The notes under the pieces are model-generated. The model was not told where the DNA came from, did no database searches, and saw nothing but the letters and a program-made list of their open reading frames with translations. A stretch of DNA of 55,628 nucleotides, from positions 1-55,628 of IMG/VR virus record IMGVR_UViG_3300049846_001678. One strand, written 5' to 3'. This stretch comes from a virus. Below, piece by piece: positions 41,517-51,452 of the stretch. The first letter of the stretch is position 1; each line of letters begins with the position of its first letter. Position numbers and translations under genes: made by a program.

Positions 41517-42605
41517 ATGGCTACACCCAGTTTTGATGATTTGTATAATTTAGGTAAGGCCGAGATGCTCCTGCGGCGACCCGATTTGTTTATCAATGAA
41601 GGTGACGTATCGGATGTAATCTTAAATGCCGCCGCTGCGATGGCGGATAAGGCTATAGGGGAGTCCGTCGCTAATCTTAGAAAGACATTTCTGGATACGG
41701 CCAGTGGGGATGATCTCACAACATTGGTACAAGATCACTTTAATCTCATTCGTGCTCCAGCGACCCTAGCCTTCGGCGCACTAGCTTTTACTAGAACATC
41801 CGGGCCGCTCTTAGCGGGGACCATTCCCGCAGGGACGGTTGTGGCAACATCCTTCGACGCAAACGGAAAGCGTGTCGAGGTAACGACTGACGCGGCTATA
41901 GCCTGGATAGCGGCAGAAACTGGGACAAAAACAGTAGAGGCGACATGTACGGTAACCGGCCCCGAAGGTAACGTTGCGGCAAATACCTTAGTAAATATAA
42001 TCAGTAACCTGTTTGATACAACCTTTACGGTAACAAATTTGGCAGTATTTGCGGGAGGAAACGACGAGGAGCCGGATTCAGATTTACGCAATAGGGCAAA
42101 GAACTATTCGTCCACCCTTCGTCGAGGAACCCTTGCCGCGCTAGAGTTTGGTGCCCTCCAAGTTCCTGAAGCCAGAAATGCAACGGCTGTGGAAGAGACA
42201 CTATCCGGTTTGGTAACGGTTTATGTTTCAGATGAAAATGGAAACAGTAACGCACAGCTTATATCGGACGTCGAAGATGAACTAGAAAACTGGCGCTGTG
42301 CCGGTACTGTCGTTGACGTACAGGGGGGCGTACTTGTTACACAGAATATCAGTATCACTGTCGGCGCACGAATCGGATTCGATCTCGATGCTGTTAAACC
42401 CGACATCGAGGCAGCTATCGAAGAGTCAATAAACAAACTAAAGATCGGTGACGATCTCTATCACGACCTCATTCAGTCTGCCGTTCGGGCTATCGATCCG
42501 GAGAATATTGTTTCTGTAACAGTCGTTACTCCCGCCGCTAATCCGGCGGTTGTCGCGGCAAATCAAATTGTCAAAGCCGGGACAATTACAATAAACGGGG
42601 TATAA
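41517..42605 (+). CDS. Baseplate protein J (gp47-like)
   Basis: 362 residues. PDSDLRNRAKNYSSTLRRGT, then ALEFGALQVPEARNATAVEE and VYVSDENGNSNAQLI match the Baseplate_J family. Forms the wedge together with the gp25-like protein. Confidence 0.9.
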   Translation: MATPSFDDLYNLGKAEMLLRRPDLFINEGDVSDVILNAAAAMADKAIGESVANLRKTFLDTASGDDLTTLVQDHFNLIRAPATLAFGALAFTRTSGPLLAGTIPAGTVVATSFDANGKRVEVTTDAAIAWIAAETGTKTVEATCTVTGPEGNVAANTLVNIISNLFDTTFTVTNLAVFAGGNDEEPDSDLRNRAKNYSSTLRRGTLAALEFGALQVPEARNATAVEETLSGLVTVYVSDENGNSNAQLISDVEDELENWRCAGTVVDVQGGVLVTQNISITVGARIGFDLDAVKPDIEAAIEESINKLKIGDDLYHDLIQSAVRAIDPENIVSVTVVTPAANPAVVAANQIVKAGTITINGV

Positions 42606-42606
42606 T

Positions 42607-43458
42607 ATGGCGTTGACGGTTGAGGAACAGAAGTTTGTTGATTGGGTTAAGAAAATTATCCCACGGCACTACTTTTCTATTCCTCGGGCAGAGGAGATAG
42701 TCGGCTCGTTTGCAAAAATGTTTGGGGCAGTGCACGAATTCGATGTGGAGCGGTTTGAACAGGCTCTTATTTCAACGGCCACAGACCTCCCCCCGGACTT
42801 TTTAGATCTTCATGCGCGTGACAGAAACTCCATGAGGTCTAATGGAGAGGCTGATAATGCGCTGCGCACACGCCTGTCGGCCGTTCTCGACGCCATTACT
42901 AAACCCGCCCTGCTGGACGCCATCGACGACATACTGGAGGCGGCCAGTGTAACCGGTTCGGCGGCTATGGTGGAATTAAGAAAAGATCGAGCCTTTTTTC
43001 TAACAAACGTGGCCATGTCGGGGACAGGTGGGACTTTTACACTTGTTTCTGGGAGCACCTACAAGTTTACTCCGACCGTTGCCTTTACCGAACCCCCGGA
43101 TATCACGGACAATATTATTTTTTCTGGGGCAGCAAATGCCGGTAATAATGGGACTTTTGCTATAACGGAATTAATCGGGGCCGCCGCGTCGTATATCAAC
43201 GTGAGTGGTGTAGCCGGGGCAGACGCGACTGTTTCTTGGTCTACACAGCGTAAGAGTCTTCAAGGGTACAGTATTGAGGGGTTCAAAGACGCCTATCACT
43301 CGAGGGGATATAGAATGACGGCAGGTTTAAAGCCTAGTATAATCATTATATTGCCGTATGGTAGCACTGCCTCAGTAGAGGCGGCTGTCCGGGCGATGTT
43401 AGTTTTAAGAAAGGGAGCCGGCGTTTTCACTCTTGTCGAACGTCGTTTGAATCCATAA
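42607..43458 (+). CDS. Tail protein I-like baseplate protein
   Basis: 283 residues following J, as in P2 (gpI). Contains FVDWVKKIIPRHYFSIPRAE and an LRTRLSAVLDAITKPALLDA segment. A short beta-rich insertion (TGGTFTLVSGSTYKFTP) repeats features of appendage proteins. Function inferred mainly from gene order. Confidence 0.7.
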   Translation: MALTVEEQKFVDWVKKIIPRHYFSIPRAEEIVGSFAKMFGAVHEFDVERFEQALISTATDLPPDFLDLHARDRNSMRSNGEADNALRTRLSAVLDAITKPALLDAIDDILEAASVTGSAAMVELRKDRAFFLTNVAMSGTGGTFTLVSGSTYKFTPTVAFTEPPDITDNIIFSGAANAGNNGTFAITELIGAAASYINVSGVAGADATVSWSTQRKSLQGYSIEGFKDAYHSRGYRMTAGLKPSIIIILPYGSTASVEAAVRAMLVLRKGAGVFTLVERRLNP

Positions 43459-43467
43459 GGAGAAGTC

Positions 43468-44568
43468 ATGGCAATCGGTGAAGGGTTAGTTCTATTTAAT
43501 AATGGTGAAGGTTTAGACTATACCGATCTAAATAATATTGGTGAGCATTTATCGCATCGGATAGAGGATAAACTTCTTTATACAGGCCCTAATCAAGCAT
43601 TTATTAGCACAACATCCTTTGAAGACGGTTGGAATGACGGATCTATTTTGCAGGGAAGATGTTTTTCTTTTGGTGGGTTGGCCGGTGGTTTTGTAGTAAC
43701 AGGCGCTACAACATTCCGACTATTACCTGGAATTATTGGTCAATGGAAATCTTCCGGAGCAATAGCCGAAAATGTAAATAACTTTTTGACGTACCAGGTC
43801 GATAAAAACGAATATACAGGGTCTATTACACTACCTGTAACACTGACGCGGTACGATACGATTCAGTTTAAAGTGGATTCTGTTAATGGCAGTTCTGAAT
43901 CCAGGGATTTTAAAGATGCTACAACCGGAGCTTTAACAACCTCGGTTATTAATAAGAAAAAAAACCGCGTTGCAACGTTCAACATAAAAACTGGAACAGA
44001 AGGCGGTGGTATTCCTACTGTTGACGCTGGTTATACGATGCTTGGGGTCATCAAAGCCTCTACATCAGCAATAACAGATCTCTATAGCACTGTTCTTCCA
44101 ATAAGAAACGGACTGCATCATTTCGATTCTATCGGGTCTAATTGCATTCTTTTGACCGGGACATCATATAGGGATTGGGGTGCAGCCGTCATAAACTCCG
44201 GAAACGAAGGTTTATTTTATCCCGGACCGTATTCAAGTGACTCACAGGCACGTGTTATTGAAATCGAACTGAACGCTGTACTGTATTCACCTACGATTCA
44301 ACTGATTCTGGCCTATAATAGTACTACATCGAACATTGTAACATTAACATCGGAATGGCCTCATGCGAACGGTGTGCAGGGAACACATAAATTTGATTTT
44401 CGTCCAGAAGCAGCAACTAGAGACTTCTCGGTTTGGGGAAGTGGATCGGATAGCCCAAAGGGTGCCCCGAACGCTACTTTAAGTACTTATAGACATTTGG
44501 CGCTGAGAATTGCCGGATCTGGTGGAACAAGTTTCATATCGTCTGTTCGTTGGTTTATTGGAAAATAA
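43468..44568 (+). CDS. Virion appendage / tail fibre candidate
   Basis: 366 residues, AAGGAG site. MAIGEGLVLFNNGEGLDYTD opens an oligomerisation-like N-terminus; the rest is beta-rich, Ser/Thr/Asn-rich with no enzyme motif. Position after gpI is where fibres are encoded. Confidence 0.65.
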   Translation: MAIGEGLVLFNNGEGLDYTDLNNIGEHLSHRIEDKLLYTGPNQAFISTTSFEDGWNDGSILQGRCFSFGGLAGGFVVTGATTFRLLPGIIGQWKSSGAIAENVNNFLTYQVDKNEYTGSITLPVTLTRYDTIQFKVDSVNGSSESRDFKDATTGALTTSVINKKKNRVATFNIKTGTEGGGIPTVDAGYTMLGVIKASTSAITDLYSTVLPIRNGLHHFDSIGSNCILLTGTSYRDWGAAVINSGNEGLFYPGPYSSDSQARVIEIELNAVLYSPTIQLILAYNSTTSNIVTLTSEWPHANGVQGTHKFDFRPEAATRDFSVWGSGSDSPKGAPNATLSTYRHLALRIAGSGGTSFISSVRWFIGK

Positions 44569-44852
44569 TGAGAAGCCGTTTTCACATAGACTGGAAAATG
44601 TGGGCGGTTATTGTCGCCCTCTTCGGTACGCTAGTTCCCTGGGTTTGGCAGGCAGCTAAATACCCAGATCGTTCTGAATTTGAAGCTGCAAAAATGGAGA
44701 TGAAAGACACAGAAAAGCGTGTCACTTCTGACGTTCAAAGGGTCCGTGAGGAAACCATTGAAATCAAGACAGACCTGAGGCACATTAAGGAATCGCAGGC
44801 TCGAATAGAACGTTTATTGGAAACAGTACTGAATCGTAGACTAGGCAAATAA
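44568..44852 (+). CDS. Membrane-anchored coiled-coil protein
   Basis: 94 residues from ATG 44568 (TAATG junction). One membrane helix (MWAVIVALFGTLVPWVWQAA) then a long coiled coil (RVTSDVQRVREETIEIKTDL...). Layout resembles hemolysin-XhlA or i-spanin-like proteins, so a lysis function is possible. Confidence 0.6.
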   Translation: MRSRFHIDWKMWAVIVALFGTLVPWVWQAAKYPDRSEFEAAKMEMKDTEKRVTSDVQRVREETIEIKTDLRHIKESQARIERLLETVLNRRLGK

Positions 44853-44899
44853 CAATAGTTATAATTTTAACAGTTGGCACAGGGGATTAGGAAACATCT

Positions 44900-46447
44900 G
44901 TGGCTCGTACATTTCTAAGACAAGATACCCAGATCAGGAACTCCGACACTTACTCGGATAACGTCGCGCCGTCATTGGCGAACTTCCAGACGAACCCGAC
45001 CAATATCCAAGACGACCTAAACAACCTTAGGTCACAGGTTTCTAACCTGTTGGATAACCAGGTCGGTAATTGGTACGACGATTTGAATACACCCGCCGGC
45101 GGCACGCAGCGTGGTGTAAATGACCTCAATACCGACCTAAACGATATTGAGAACAAAAAGCTTATCTGTCCGGTACAGGTACTAACAAACGTAACTGTTC
45201 CTGGCGGACAAAACTATGTCGTATTGTCACAGGCATCTTCGGAGACTCCTACCAATACCGCAGCCGTTACGAGTACCGCCCTCGGCGCCATCGTTGCCGT
45301 GTTGGGTGGGGATGTCGGTGCGCACGCCACGACACTGGTCGCTGGAACTAACGCTCTTAATCCGAAAAACTTGGTTTGGATTAGAAACGCAACGACCAAG
45401 GATGCCATTACATCTGGCGGGCAAGAGGTTTTCGGTCTATTGCAAGCCGAGTCCGGAACGACCGACGGCGAGGCATTCAACGATACTGATACGCAAGTTC
45501 AAATCTCGTTCGTCAAGAACGGCGGCTCCGATACGCTCGTAGCTGTTCCAGTAGCTGACATCGAAAACAAGGTTATCGAGTACATGTATCCGAACAGGAT
45601 CAAATTCGATAACATTCCGGAAGATTGTACGTTTCCGCTCATCAAATGGGCTGACCAGGTTTCTGCCATCGCCGACGTCACGCGTCAACATGCGTACGAT
45701 AACCAAGGTACAACGGCCGTCAATCTTCTGACGAACGCGACGTTAGACCTAGAGGGTGCCGGTCTTATCTGGGCCATCCGAGACGATTTGGAAGCAAACC
45801 TCTTCCGAATCATCGAGGGTAGCGCTGGCGGTACTTCTCAGGTTCACCTGGGCAGCGATGTCGATGTATTCAACGTCGATGCGATCGATAACGATTTTGC
45901 AAACGCTGTGAAGGTGGCCACGGGTGGGCAGCAAATCAATATCGGCGTAACCGCTGGTACCATTTCGTCGGATACGGCGGAAGATTTGCGTATTCTCGGT
46001 ACAGCCGAGCTGTACTTAGATGACGGTAACCAGACTGGTTCGACGTGGGCTCAAACGAGCGGTATTAAACTCTCCGACACTACGGCAGAGTGGGATCTGT
46101 TTGAGACTAACTTCGGCGAGGTTTCTCTCTTAAGCGCTATTAATCAGGCCTATGCCTCGAGTAACATCACAAAAACGTACGCTAACGTCACTTCGACGAC
46201 TACAGCAGATACGAATGTCGGTGGGGTGGGTGGCGGGGCGAATCTCGACGCCCAGTTGCCAGACTTGAGTCTCGGCAGTTTCCTTGTCGACTATGATGTC
46301 TACTTGAACGGTGACTTATTGCGGCCGGGGGCTAACTCCGGTGCGAATAATGACTACTATCCGGGAACGTCTCTCGTTAACGGTCAATTGAAGTTTGAGT
46401 TTACAGTAAAGGTGAATGACGTTATCTGCGTTGTTGCCCGCGCCTAA
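44900..46447 (+). CDS. Structural protein, fibre-like
   Basis: 515 residues, GTG start with AGGGGATTAGG region. N-terminal coiled segment NIQDDLNNLRSQVSNLLDNQ parallels that of the 17796 product, followed by beta-rich, Thr/Gly-rich sequence and a C-terminal LDAQLPDLSLGSFLVDYDVY module. Probably an external fibre or appendage. Confidence 0.65.
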   Translation: MARTFLRQDTQIRNSDTYSDNVAPSLANFQTNPTNIQDDLNNLRSQVSNLLDNQVGNWYDDLNTPAGGTQRGVNDLNTDLNDIENKKLICPVQVLTNVTVPGGQNYVVLSQASSETPTNTAAVTSTALGAIVAVLGGDVGAHATTLVAGTNALNPKNLVWIRNATTKDAITSGGQEVFGLLQAESGTTDGEAFNDTDTQVQISFVKNGGSDTLVAVPVADIENKVIEYMYPNRIKFDNIPEDCTFPLIKWADQVSAIADVTRQHAYDNQGTTAVNLLTNATLDLEGAGLIWAIRDDLEANLFRIIEGSAGGTSQVHLGSDVDVFNVDAIDNDFANAVKVATGGQQINIGVTAGTISSDTAEDLRILGTAELYLDDGNQTGSTWAQTSGIKLSDTTAEWDLFETNFGEVSLLSAINQAYASSNITKTYANVTSTTTADTNVGGVGGGANLDAQLPDLSLGSFLVDYDVYLNGDLLRPGANSGANNDYYPGTSLVNGQLKFEFTVKVNDVICVVARA

Positions 46448-46478
46448 TCTCAAATAACCCTAAGCACAGGAGGGTCGC

Positions 46479-46997
46479 TTGAGTATCGAAAAATCCGAAT
46501 TAAAACAACTAGTTTGCCAAGAAATCGGTGTCAAACTTGACGACCTTCTTGAAGGGGTTGAAAAAACCAAACTCCTTCAGGAAGGCGGCAAATTGGCACT
46601 GCGGCAGCTTTCCTCGGCGTTGCAGGGCCTTGCGGCTCTTGCCGATAAAGAGCTGACAGATGGGGTATTAGACGACTTAAAGACCTTAGAGCATGTTAAA
46701 CGTTATATTACGCGCGCTGCGACGGCATCAGAGAATATGGCCCGTCATTACGAAAACCTAGAGATTGCGGCGGGCGGCGGCTCAAGTCTGGCTCAAAAGG
46801 CCGTTCGGGTTGTTAAACAGTTGCACGACGAAGAGGCTAACAAGGCCGCCCAGTTACGTGCTATGATATCCCAAGAAGAATTAATAACAAGACGTCCCCT
46901 CGGTGCCAGACCAGGGAAGTCCGTTGCTGCTCGGAGAAAGGCTGAGGATAAAAAGAAATGCCGAGAACCCCAGACAGAGACCCCGGCACAAGACTAG
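46479..46997 (+). CDS. Helical hypothetical protein
   Basis: 172 residues, TTG start with AGGAGGG. Helices throughout (LSSALQGLAALADKELTDGV) and a basic C-terminus. Between two appendage-type genes. Function unknown; a fibre chaperone is possible. Confidence 0.55.
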   Translation: MSIEKSELKQLVCQEIGVKLDDLLEGVEKTKLLQEGGKLALRQLSSALQGLAALADKELTDGVLDDLKTLEHVKRYITRAATASENMARHYENLEIAAGGGSSLAQKAVRVVKQLHDEEANKAAQLRAMISQEELITRRPLGARPGKSVAARRKAEDKKKCREPQTETPAQD

Positions 46998-47446
46998 AGG
47001 AAAAGCTTAAGCTAACCTCTGACGATGCCTTAACCGCTGATACTCAGGGGGAAATGGTCTACACTGGAAGTGCCTTCAGTTTCCGAGATTCCATAGGCAC
47101 GTTCGATCCCCGTTCAGGTTCCGGTCTATCTGAAGCTCAGCATAAGGCGTTACGGGCATTGATACATTTCATCGATGACGGGCCCGCAGACGGGTTTGCT
47201 AGCGGGGCATATCATGTTCAGTTACCTAGCGGCGACCCCTTCCCCACATCTGCTGTTTGGTGGGAGAGTGCCGCCCAAACGGAAAAGATTGTGGAATTAA
47301 CGATAACTAGGAATGCCAATAAGACGCCAGCAACAGAGGTTTGGAAGATGTTCGACACCGACGGAACAACCGTCCTAGTTACTGTTACCGACACTATCTC
47401 CTATAGTGGTATAGTAGAGACTACACGGACAAGGACTATAGCTTAA
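46958..47446 (+). CDS. Structural hypothetical protein
   Basis: 162 residues, overlaps the previous gene by 40 bases. N-terminal half LSEAQHKALRALIHFIDDGP then a beta-rich part LTITRNANKTPATEVWKMFD, a form seen in phage appendage proteins. TAATG junction with the next gene. Confidence 0.55.
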   Translation: MPRTPDRDPGTRLEEKLKLTSDDALTADTQGEMVYTGSAFSFRDSIGTFDPRSGSGLSEAQHKALRALIHFIDDGPADGFASGAYHVQLPSGDPFPTSAVWWESAAQTEKIVELTITRNANKTPATEVWKMFDTDGTTVLVTVTDTISYSGIVETTRTRTIA

Positions 47447-48927
47447 TGGCCGGTCGTAGCCCAGCATCAATCCTATTCGACGAAACCGGAAACCCTATCG
47501 GGGTTGTTCTCGATGGGGCGGTTTACCGCTTACAGACCACAGGAAAGGTTCAAAATTCAAGCGGGACACAGATTGACCCTGCCACCGAGGGCACATTATC
47601 CGCTATAAACACCAAGCTTGTTAGCGGAACCGACATCGGCGACGTAACCGTTAATAACACTTCTGGTGCGGGGGCAGTCAATGTTCAGGATGGCGGTAAC
47701 TCCATAACCGTCGACGGTACGGTGACGGCTAACGCCGGTACCGGACCGTGGCCTGTGACGGATAATGGCGGGTCACTTACGGTTGATGGGACTGTTGGTA
47801 TTTCCGGAACTGTGCCTGTTTCTGGTCCGCTAACAGACGCACAACTACGTGCCAGCGCTGTGCCTGTATCTGACGGCGGCGGCTCGTTAACAGTCGACGC
47901 AACCTCGCTTCCACTTCCAACAGGTGCTGCAACAGAAACAACCTTAAGCAGTATAAACACAAAAACTCCGTCGCTTGGCCAGACAACAATGGCCGGGTCG
48001 TCGCCGGTAGCCATAGCCAGCAATCAGACGGCTATACCCGTTACAGACAATTCTGGTTCTCTTACAGTGGACGGAACTGTTACAGCTAATGCCGGTACAG
48101 GGCCTTGGCCTGTTACAGACAACGGCGGATCTTTAACTATAGACGCTACTTCTTTGCCCCTGCCTACTGGGGCCGCTACAGAAGCTACGCTAGCGCTTAT
48201 AAAGAACACTGACGGAATAAAGAAAATAACAGACCCCCTCCCTTCTGGGAGCAACACCATTGGTGCTGTTACGCAGCCGGTTGCTTCTGACCCCTGGCAC
48301 GTAGACGGTAAGGGAACGGCCGGAACTCCGTCTGGCGGCGTTGTTTCTGTTCAAGGTGTAACAGGCGGCACTCCTTTATCCGTATCTATGTCATCTGCGG
48401 CCTCCGACCCCTCGTTTGTTGTAACGGCGGAAGGTGTTGTTTTGGGCAATAACAAGTCTATGGTGTCGCTTCTTAACGCAACAGGGAGCACTGTTGTTGT
48501 AAGAATAAGAGAAATATATTTAACAAACGTGCAGATAGCACCTGTAACTGGTACAGTTGCAGAGTTTCAACTAAGAAGAATAACAGGACACTCTGTTGGT
48601 ACTGATTTAACCTCTACAATATTAGCGCACGACACAAACGACACCCTTAATGTTAATATCAGTGCTCGGACAAACGCCACCGTTGCTGGTGAAGGGGCCG
48701 TCAATATATTTAGAAAGTTGCAGTCGACAGACGAATGGGGCGTGGGCGCACCGGATAACGAAGGCTTTGACGCAGCAGTGAGTAGGCTACTTCCTGTTTA
48801 CAAACAGAACGAGCTATGCAAAGCCATAACCCTAAGGGCCACGCAGGGGATAACAATCAAGTGTGCGACGAACACGACTGCAGGATCGTTTGATATCACG
48901 GTGCTGTTTACTGTGGGGGCTTCATAA
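47446..48927 (+). CDS. Repeat-rich appendage protein
   Basis: 493 residues. Several copies of a short strand unit (V-T-D-N-G-G-S-L-T-V-D-G-T and variants) and two copies of SLPLPTGAATE(T/A)TL with surrounding sequence form a beta-repeat shaft between about residues 85 and 255. The C-terminal ~200 residues form a separate domain. Such architecture is typical of phage fibres. Confidence 0.65.
   Translation: MAGRSPASILFDETGNPIGVVLDGAVYRLQTTGKVQNSSGTQIDPATEGTLSAINTKLVSGTDIGDVTVNNTSGAGAVNVQDGGNSITVDGTVTANAGTGPWPVTDNGGSLTVDGTVGISGTVPVSGPLTDAQLRASAVPVSDGGGSLTVDATSLPLPTGAATETTLSSINTKTPSLGQTTMAGSSPVAIASNQTAIPVTDNSGSLTVDGTVTANAGTGPWPVTDNGGSLTIDATSLPLPTGAATEATLALIKNTDGIKKITDPLPSGSNTIGAVTQPVASDPWHVDGKGTAGTPSGGVVSVQGVTGGTPLSVSMSSAASDPSFVVTAEGVVLGNNKSMVSLLNATGSTVVVRIREIYLTNVQIAPVTGTVAEFQLRRITGHSVGTDLTSTILAHDTNDTLNVNISARTNATVAGEGAVNIFRKLQSTDEWGVGAPDNEGFDAAVSRLLPVYKQNELCKAITLRATQGITIKCATNTTAGSFDITVLFTVGAS
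47680..48200 (+). repeat. Internal repeats in the appendage gene
   Basis: The DNA encodes four or more SLTVDGT/SLTIDAT units and a duplicated block VDGTVTANAGTGPWPVTDNG. Third positions differ between copies. Confidence 0.65.
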
Positions 48928-49784
48928 TGGCTTCTAAAAAAACATCAGATGGACTTCCGCGCGTATCAATAGAGCCAACAGAGGGGACAAAACTTACCCT
49001 TATTTCCCCAAACTGGTGTGACAAAACCACGTGGTATATGTCGTCGGTTAGAGAACTTGGAACTACCTTAACAGGTAACGCACAGCGAACAGAGTACACC
49101 GGAACAGGTATCTGGGTCGATAATTACCACGGGCGGTACTCAGACGAGGACACCCTAAAGACTGACGAAGGTTTCGTCCCCCGACTGAAAGTATATGTTG
49201 ATGGGGTTCAGAAGGTTGAGGTTGATCCTCACACAAACGCCGGTGACTACCTTGTTGACTACATGGGGGCGAAGGTTACTTTTAGTTCTCCGCTTTCAGA
49301 AGGTGCCGTAGTAACGGCGGACGTTTACAAAGTTCAAAACTCGGTGTGGCGTGTTTTACCCAGCGCCGGGAAACATCTAAAAATTGTTTTGGTTGAGGCG
49401 CAGTTCTCGTTGGATGTTCACGTAACAGATTCGATACTGTTTCAACCTTACGGTTATGTCGATGTTTTTGCTCCCCAACTTATGCCGGGTGTTCCTTCCG
49501 GTACAAAAATTCCACTCGGTCCGCCGAAGAAATACAAGACAATGATGGACTATGTGAACGAGGCTACCGGCGCTCTTCCACTGATAAAGTCGCCTTCTGG
49601 CGGTACAAACACGTGGCGAGACATTACTTGCGACATGCAAGTATTTCCTTGGAATTATATTGCTGTTACAGAGCTCAGCTCTGCGGCCGGAATGGAAGTT
49701 AGAATCTCTTTAGAGCACAATGTGCCTTTCGGCGGCACTGCCGCAACGGCGTCCCTCTATTGTTTGTCTGATGTCGAGGAATAG
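48927..49784 (+). CDS. Structural hypothetical protein
   Basis: 285 residues, TAATG junction. Begins MASKKTSDGLPRVSIEPTEG; contains a segment GDYLVDYMGAKVTFSSPLSE common in phage appendages. No enzyme motif. Likely part of the distal tail or fibre network. Confidence 0.6.
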   Translation: MASKKTSDGLPRVSIEPTEGTKLTLISPNWCDKTTWYMSSVRELGTTLTGNAQRTEYTGTGIWVDNYHGRYSDEDTLKTDEGFVPRLKVYVDGVQKVEVDPHTNAGDYLVDYMGAKVTFSSPLSEGAVVTADVYKVQNSVWRVLPSAGKHLKIVLVEAQFSLDVHVTDSILFQPYGYVDVFAPQLMPGVPSGTKIPLGPPKKYKTMMDYVNEATGALPLIKSPSGGTNTWRDITCDMQVFPWNYIAVTELSSAAGMEVRISLEHNVPFGGTAATASLYCLSDVEE

Positions 49785-49785
49785 C

Positions 49786-49983
49786 ATGAACTGGCAACTT
49801 TTTTCTGTAATATTCATGATCGTGTCTTTCGTTGTAATCGTGGGCGTTGATGTTTTCCTTCTTACTCGGAAACAGCAGGCAACGTTCAGCGAGATACTAC
49901 GAAACACAGCGCGGAAGTGGCAACCAATAATCATGATAATATGCTTTGGTTTCGGCATGTTAGCCGGCCATTGGTGGTGGTAA
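49786..49983 (+). CDS. Small protein with two membrane helices, holin-like candidate
   Basis: 65 residues from ATG 49786. Two hydrophobic segments (about 6-26 and 46-62) separated by a short charged loop (RKQQATFSEILRNTARKW). Layout resembles class II holins, but it lies among appendage genes, so the call is open. Confidence 0.5.
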   Translation: MNWQLFSVIFMIVSFVVIVGVDVFLLTRKQQATFSEILRNTARKWQPIIMIICFGFGMLAGHWWW

Positions 49984-50207
49984 TGTTTATGTCGCCGAGA
50001 TTGGAAATTCCAAGCGGGGCGATTGACGGCTCGAATCGGGTATTTACAACTACCTTTGACTACGTTCCGGGTAGTGTTGTCGCCCATCTGAACGGGCAGG
50101 CGGCACACATCAACGCTGTGGAGCTTGGCAATAAACAATTCGAATTCGCCGTTGACTCCACCCCCAAATCAGGCGACGTAGTCACGGTCTACTATAGGTC
50201 TCTGTAA
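49983..50207 (+). CDS. Small beta-rich appendage domain protein
   Basis: 74 residues from ATG 49983 (TAATG junction). IPSGAIDGSNRVFTTTFDYV, then AHLNGQ and GDVVTVYY. The same domain follows in the next gene. Confidence 0.6.
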   Translation: MFMSPRLEIPSGAIDGSNRVFTTTFDYVPGSVVAHLNGQAAHINAVELGNKQFEFAVDSTPKSGDVVTVYYRSL

Positions 50208-50650
50208 TGGGAATTCCGCATTTTGAAGTTCTATCGGGGGCAGTAAACGGTGTAAACCTGGTGTTTACCACGTCTGTTCCATATACAGCCGGAACTTTAG
50301 CTGTCTACCTGAACGGACAGTTGCTCTTAAATCCTGGCGGAAACCCGTGGACCGAAACCAATCCCGCCACCGGCGCAGTAACCATTCACAGCGAGGAGCT
50401 GCCGGAAACTGGAGACGTCGTTGCTGCGTTCTATCTCGACACAACAAACGCCTATACCGGCGAAGAGGTCGAGCAGATCTACGGAAGTATTAACGAAATA
50501 GATGACCTGGCGGGCATTCTCGTAACCGCTCAAAACTTATCGGCAAATGTATACGAACCTGATACACTTAGTGGTATACTAACTGACCAAGAAATAGAGG
50601 CAGGTCTATATCCTATATCGGATCTGACCGGCGTAGTAACGGAGTGCTAA
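50207..50650 (+). CDS. Appendage protein, paralogue of the preceding gene
   Basis: 147 residues. Its first ~85 residues repeat the pattern of the previous protein: LSGAVNGVNLVFTTSVPYTA, YLNGQL and GDVVAAFY. A separate, acidic C-terminus follows. Tandem duplication of a virion surface domain. Confidence 0.6.
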   Translation: MGIPHFEVLSGAVNGVNLVFTTSVPYTAGTLAVYLNGQLLLNPGGNPWTETNPATGAVTIHSEELPETGDVVAAFYLDTTNAYTGEEVEQIYGSINEIDDLAGILVTAQNLSANVYEPDTLSGILTDQEIEAGLYPISDLTGVVTEC

Positions 50651-51028
50651 ATGTCTTTAGAGAACAAACTTGACCTGTACTTTAAAAAGGGCCAATCGAA
50701 GACATACCTGGTTACCGTTACCGACGAACTGGGTGCCCGCGTCGACCTTACGGGCGGCGTGGCTAAGATGACGATAAAGGATAACCTTACGTCGCCAACT
50801 GTAACCATCGCCAAGTCGTCGACCGTTGTTACTGAGATTGTCATACTAAGTCAAGTTGTGGAAACAACTAAGGGGCAGTTTGAGGTGTATTTTGTGCCCA
50901 GCGACACCACTTCGGTGGCTCCGGGAGAATATAAGTACGATGTTTGGGTACAGCTGGCCAGCGGCAAGCGGTATCCTGTTATTCACCCGTCCTCTTTCTT
51001 GTTAGAGGCGTCAGTCACAGTTTTCTAA
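50651..51028 (+). CDS. Immunoglobulin-like / BppU-type domain protein
   Basis: 125 residues. KKGQSKTYLVTVTDELGARV, DLTGG, and GEYKYDVWVQLASGKRYPV match the beta-sandwich seen in phage baseplate upper proteins (BppU N-terminal type). Likely a virion decoration near the tail tip. Confidence 0.55.
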   Translation: MSLENKLDLYFKKGQSKTYLVTVTDELGARVDLTGGVAKMTIKDNLTSPTVTIAKSSTVVTEIVILSQVVETTKGQFEVYFVPSDTTSVAPGEYKYDVWVQLASGKRYPVIHPSSFLLEASVTVF

Positions 51029-51039
51029 AGGAGATAGTT

Positions 51040-51438
51040 ATGGATTGGAATACTATTTTAGTTGATATCGGCGGACAACTTATTCCCTGGGCAGTAACCG
51101 GTTTGATTGCCCTTCTTGGTAAGTTTGTCTACAGCAAAATGAAAAACGATTATTGGAAGGGTGTTGCAGAGCGAGCAACATCTGAAGTTCTTCATGCAGC
51201 GGTCGAGGTTCACCAAACGTATGTAACGGCCATCAAAAAGGGCCGCGAAGATGGTAAACTCACTGCTGAAGAGCAGGCCGAGGCTAAGAAACGCGCCATA
51301 GAAACCGCTAAGGCTAACCTGGGCGTCAAGGGCTTCTCTAGCCTGGCGAAGGTTGTCGGCGGCGCAGAGGCGGCGGATAAGTGGCTTGGAACGCGAGTCG
51401 AGTCCACGGTTAGTGCGCTCAAGTCAAACCCTCAGTAA
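51040..51438 (+). CDS. Holin candidate, LLH/phage_holin_6 type
   Basis: 132 residues from ATG 51040 with an AAGGAGATAG site. One N-terminal membrane helix (LIPWAVTGLIALLGKFVY) and a helical soluble part with AAVEVHQTYVTAIKKGREDG ... AKKRAIETAKANLG ... ESTV, a pattern recalled from the LLH holin family. Located upstream of the endolysin, as expected. Confidence 0.65.
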   Translation: MDWNTILVDIGGQLIPWAVTGLIALLGKFVYSKMKNDYWKGVAERATSEVLHAAVEVHQTYVTAIKKGREDGKLTAEEQAEAKKRAIETAKANLGVKGFSSLAKVVGGAEAADKWLGTRVESTVSALKSNPQ

Positions 51439-51452
51439 ACAACCTTCTCGCA

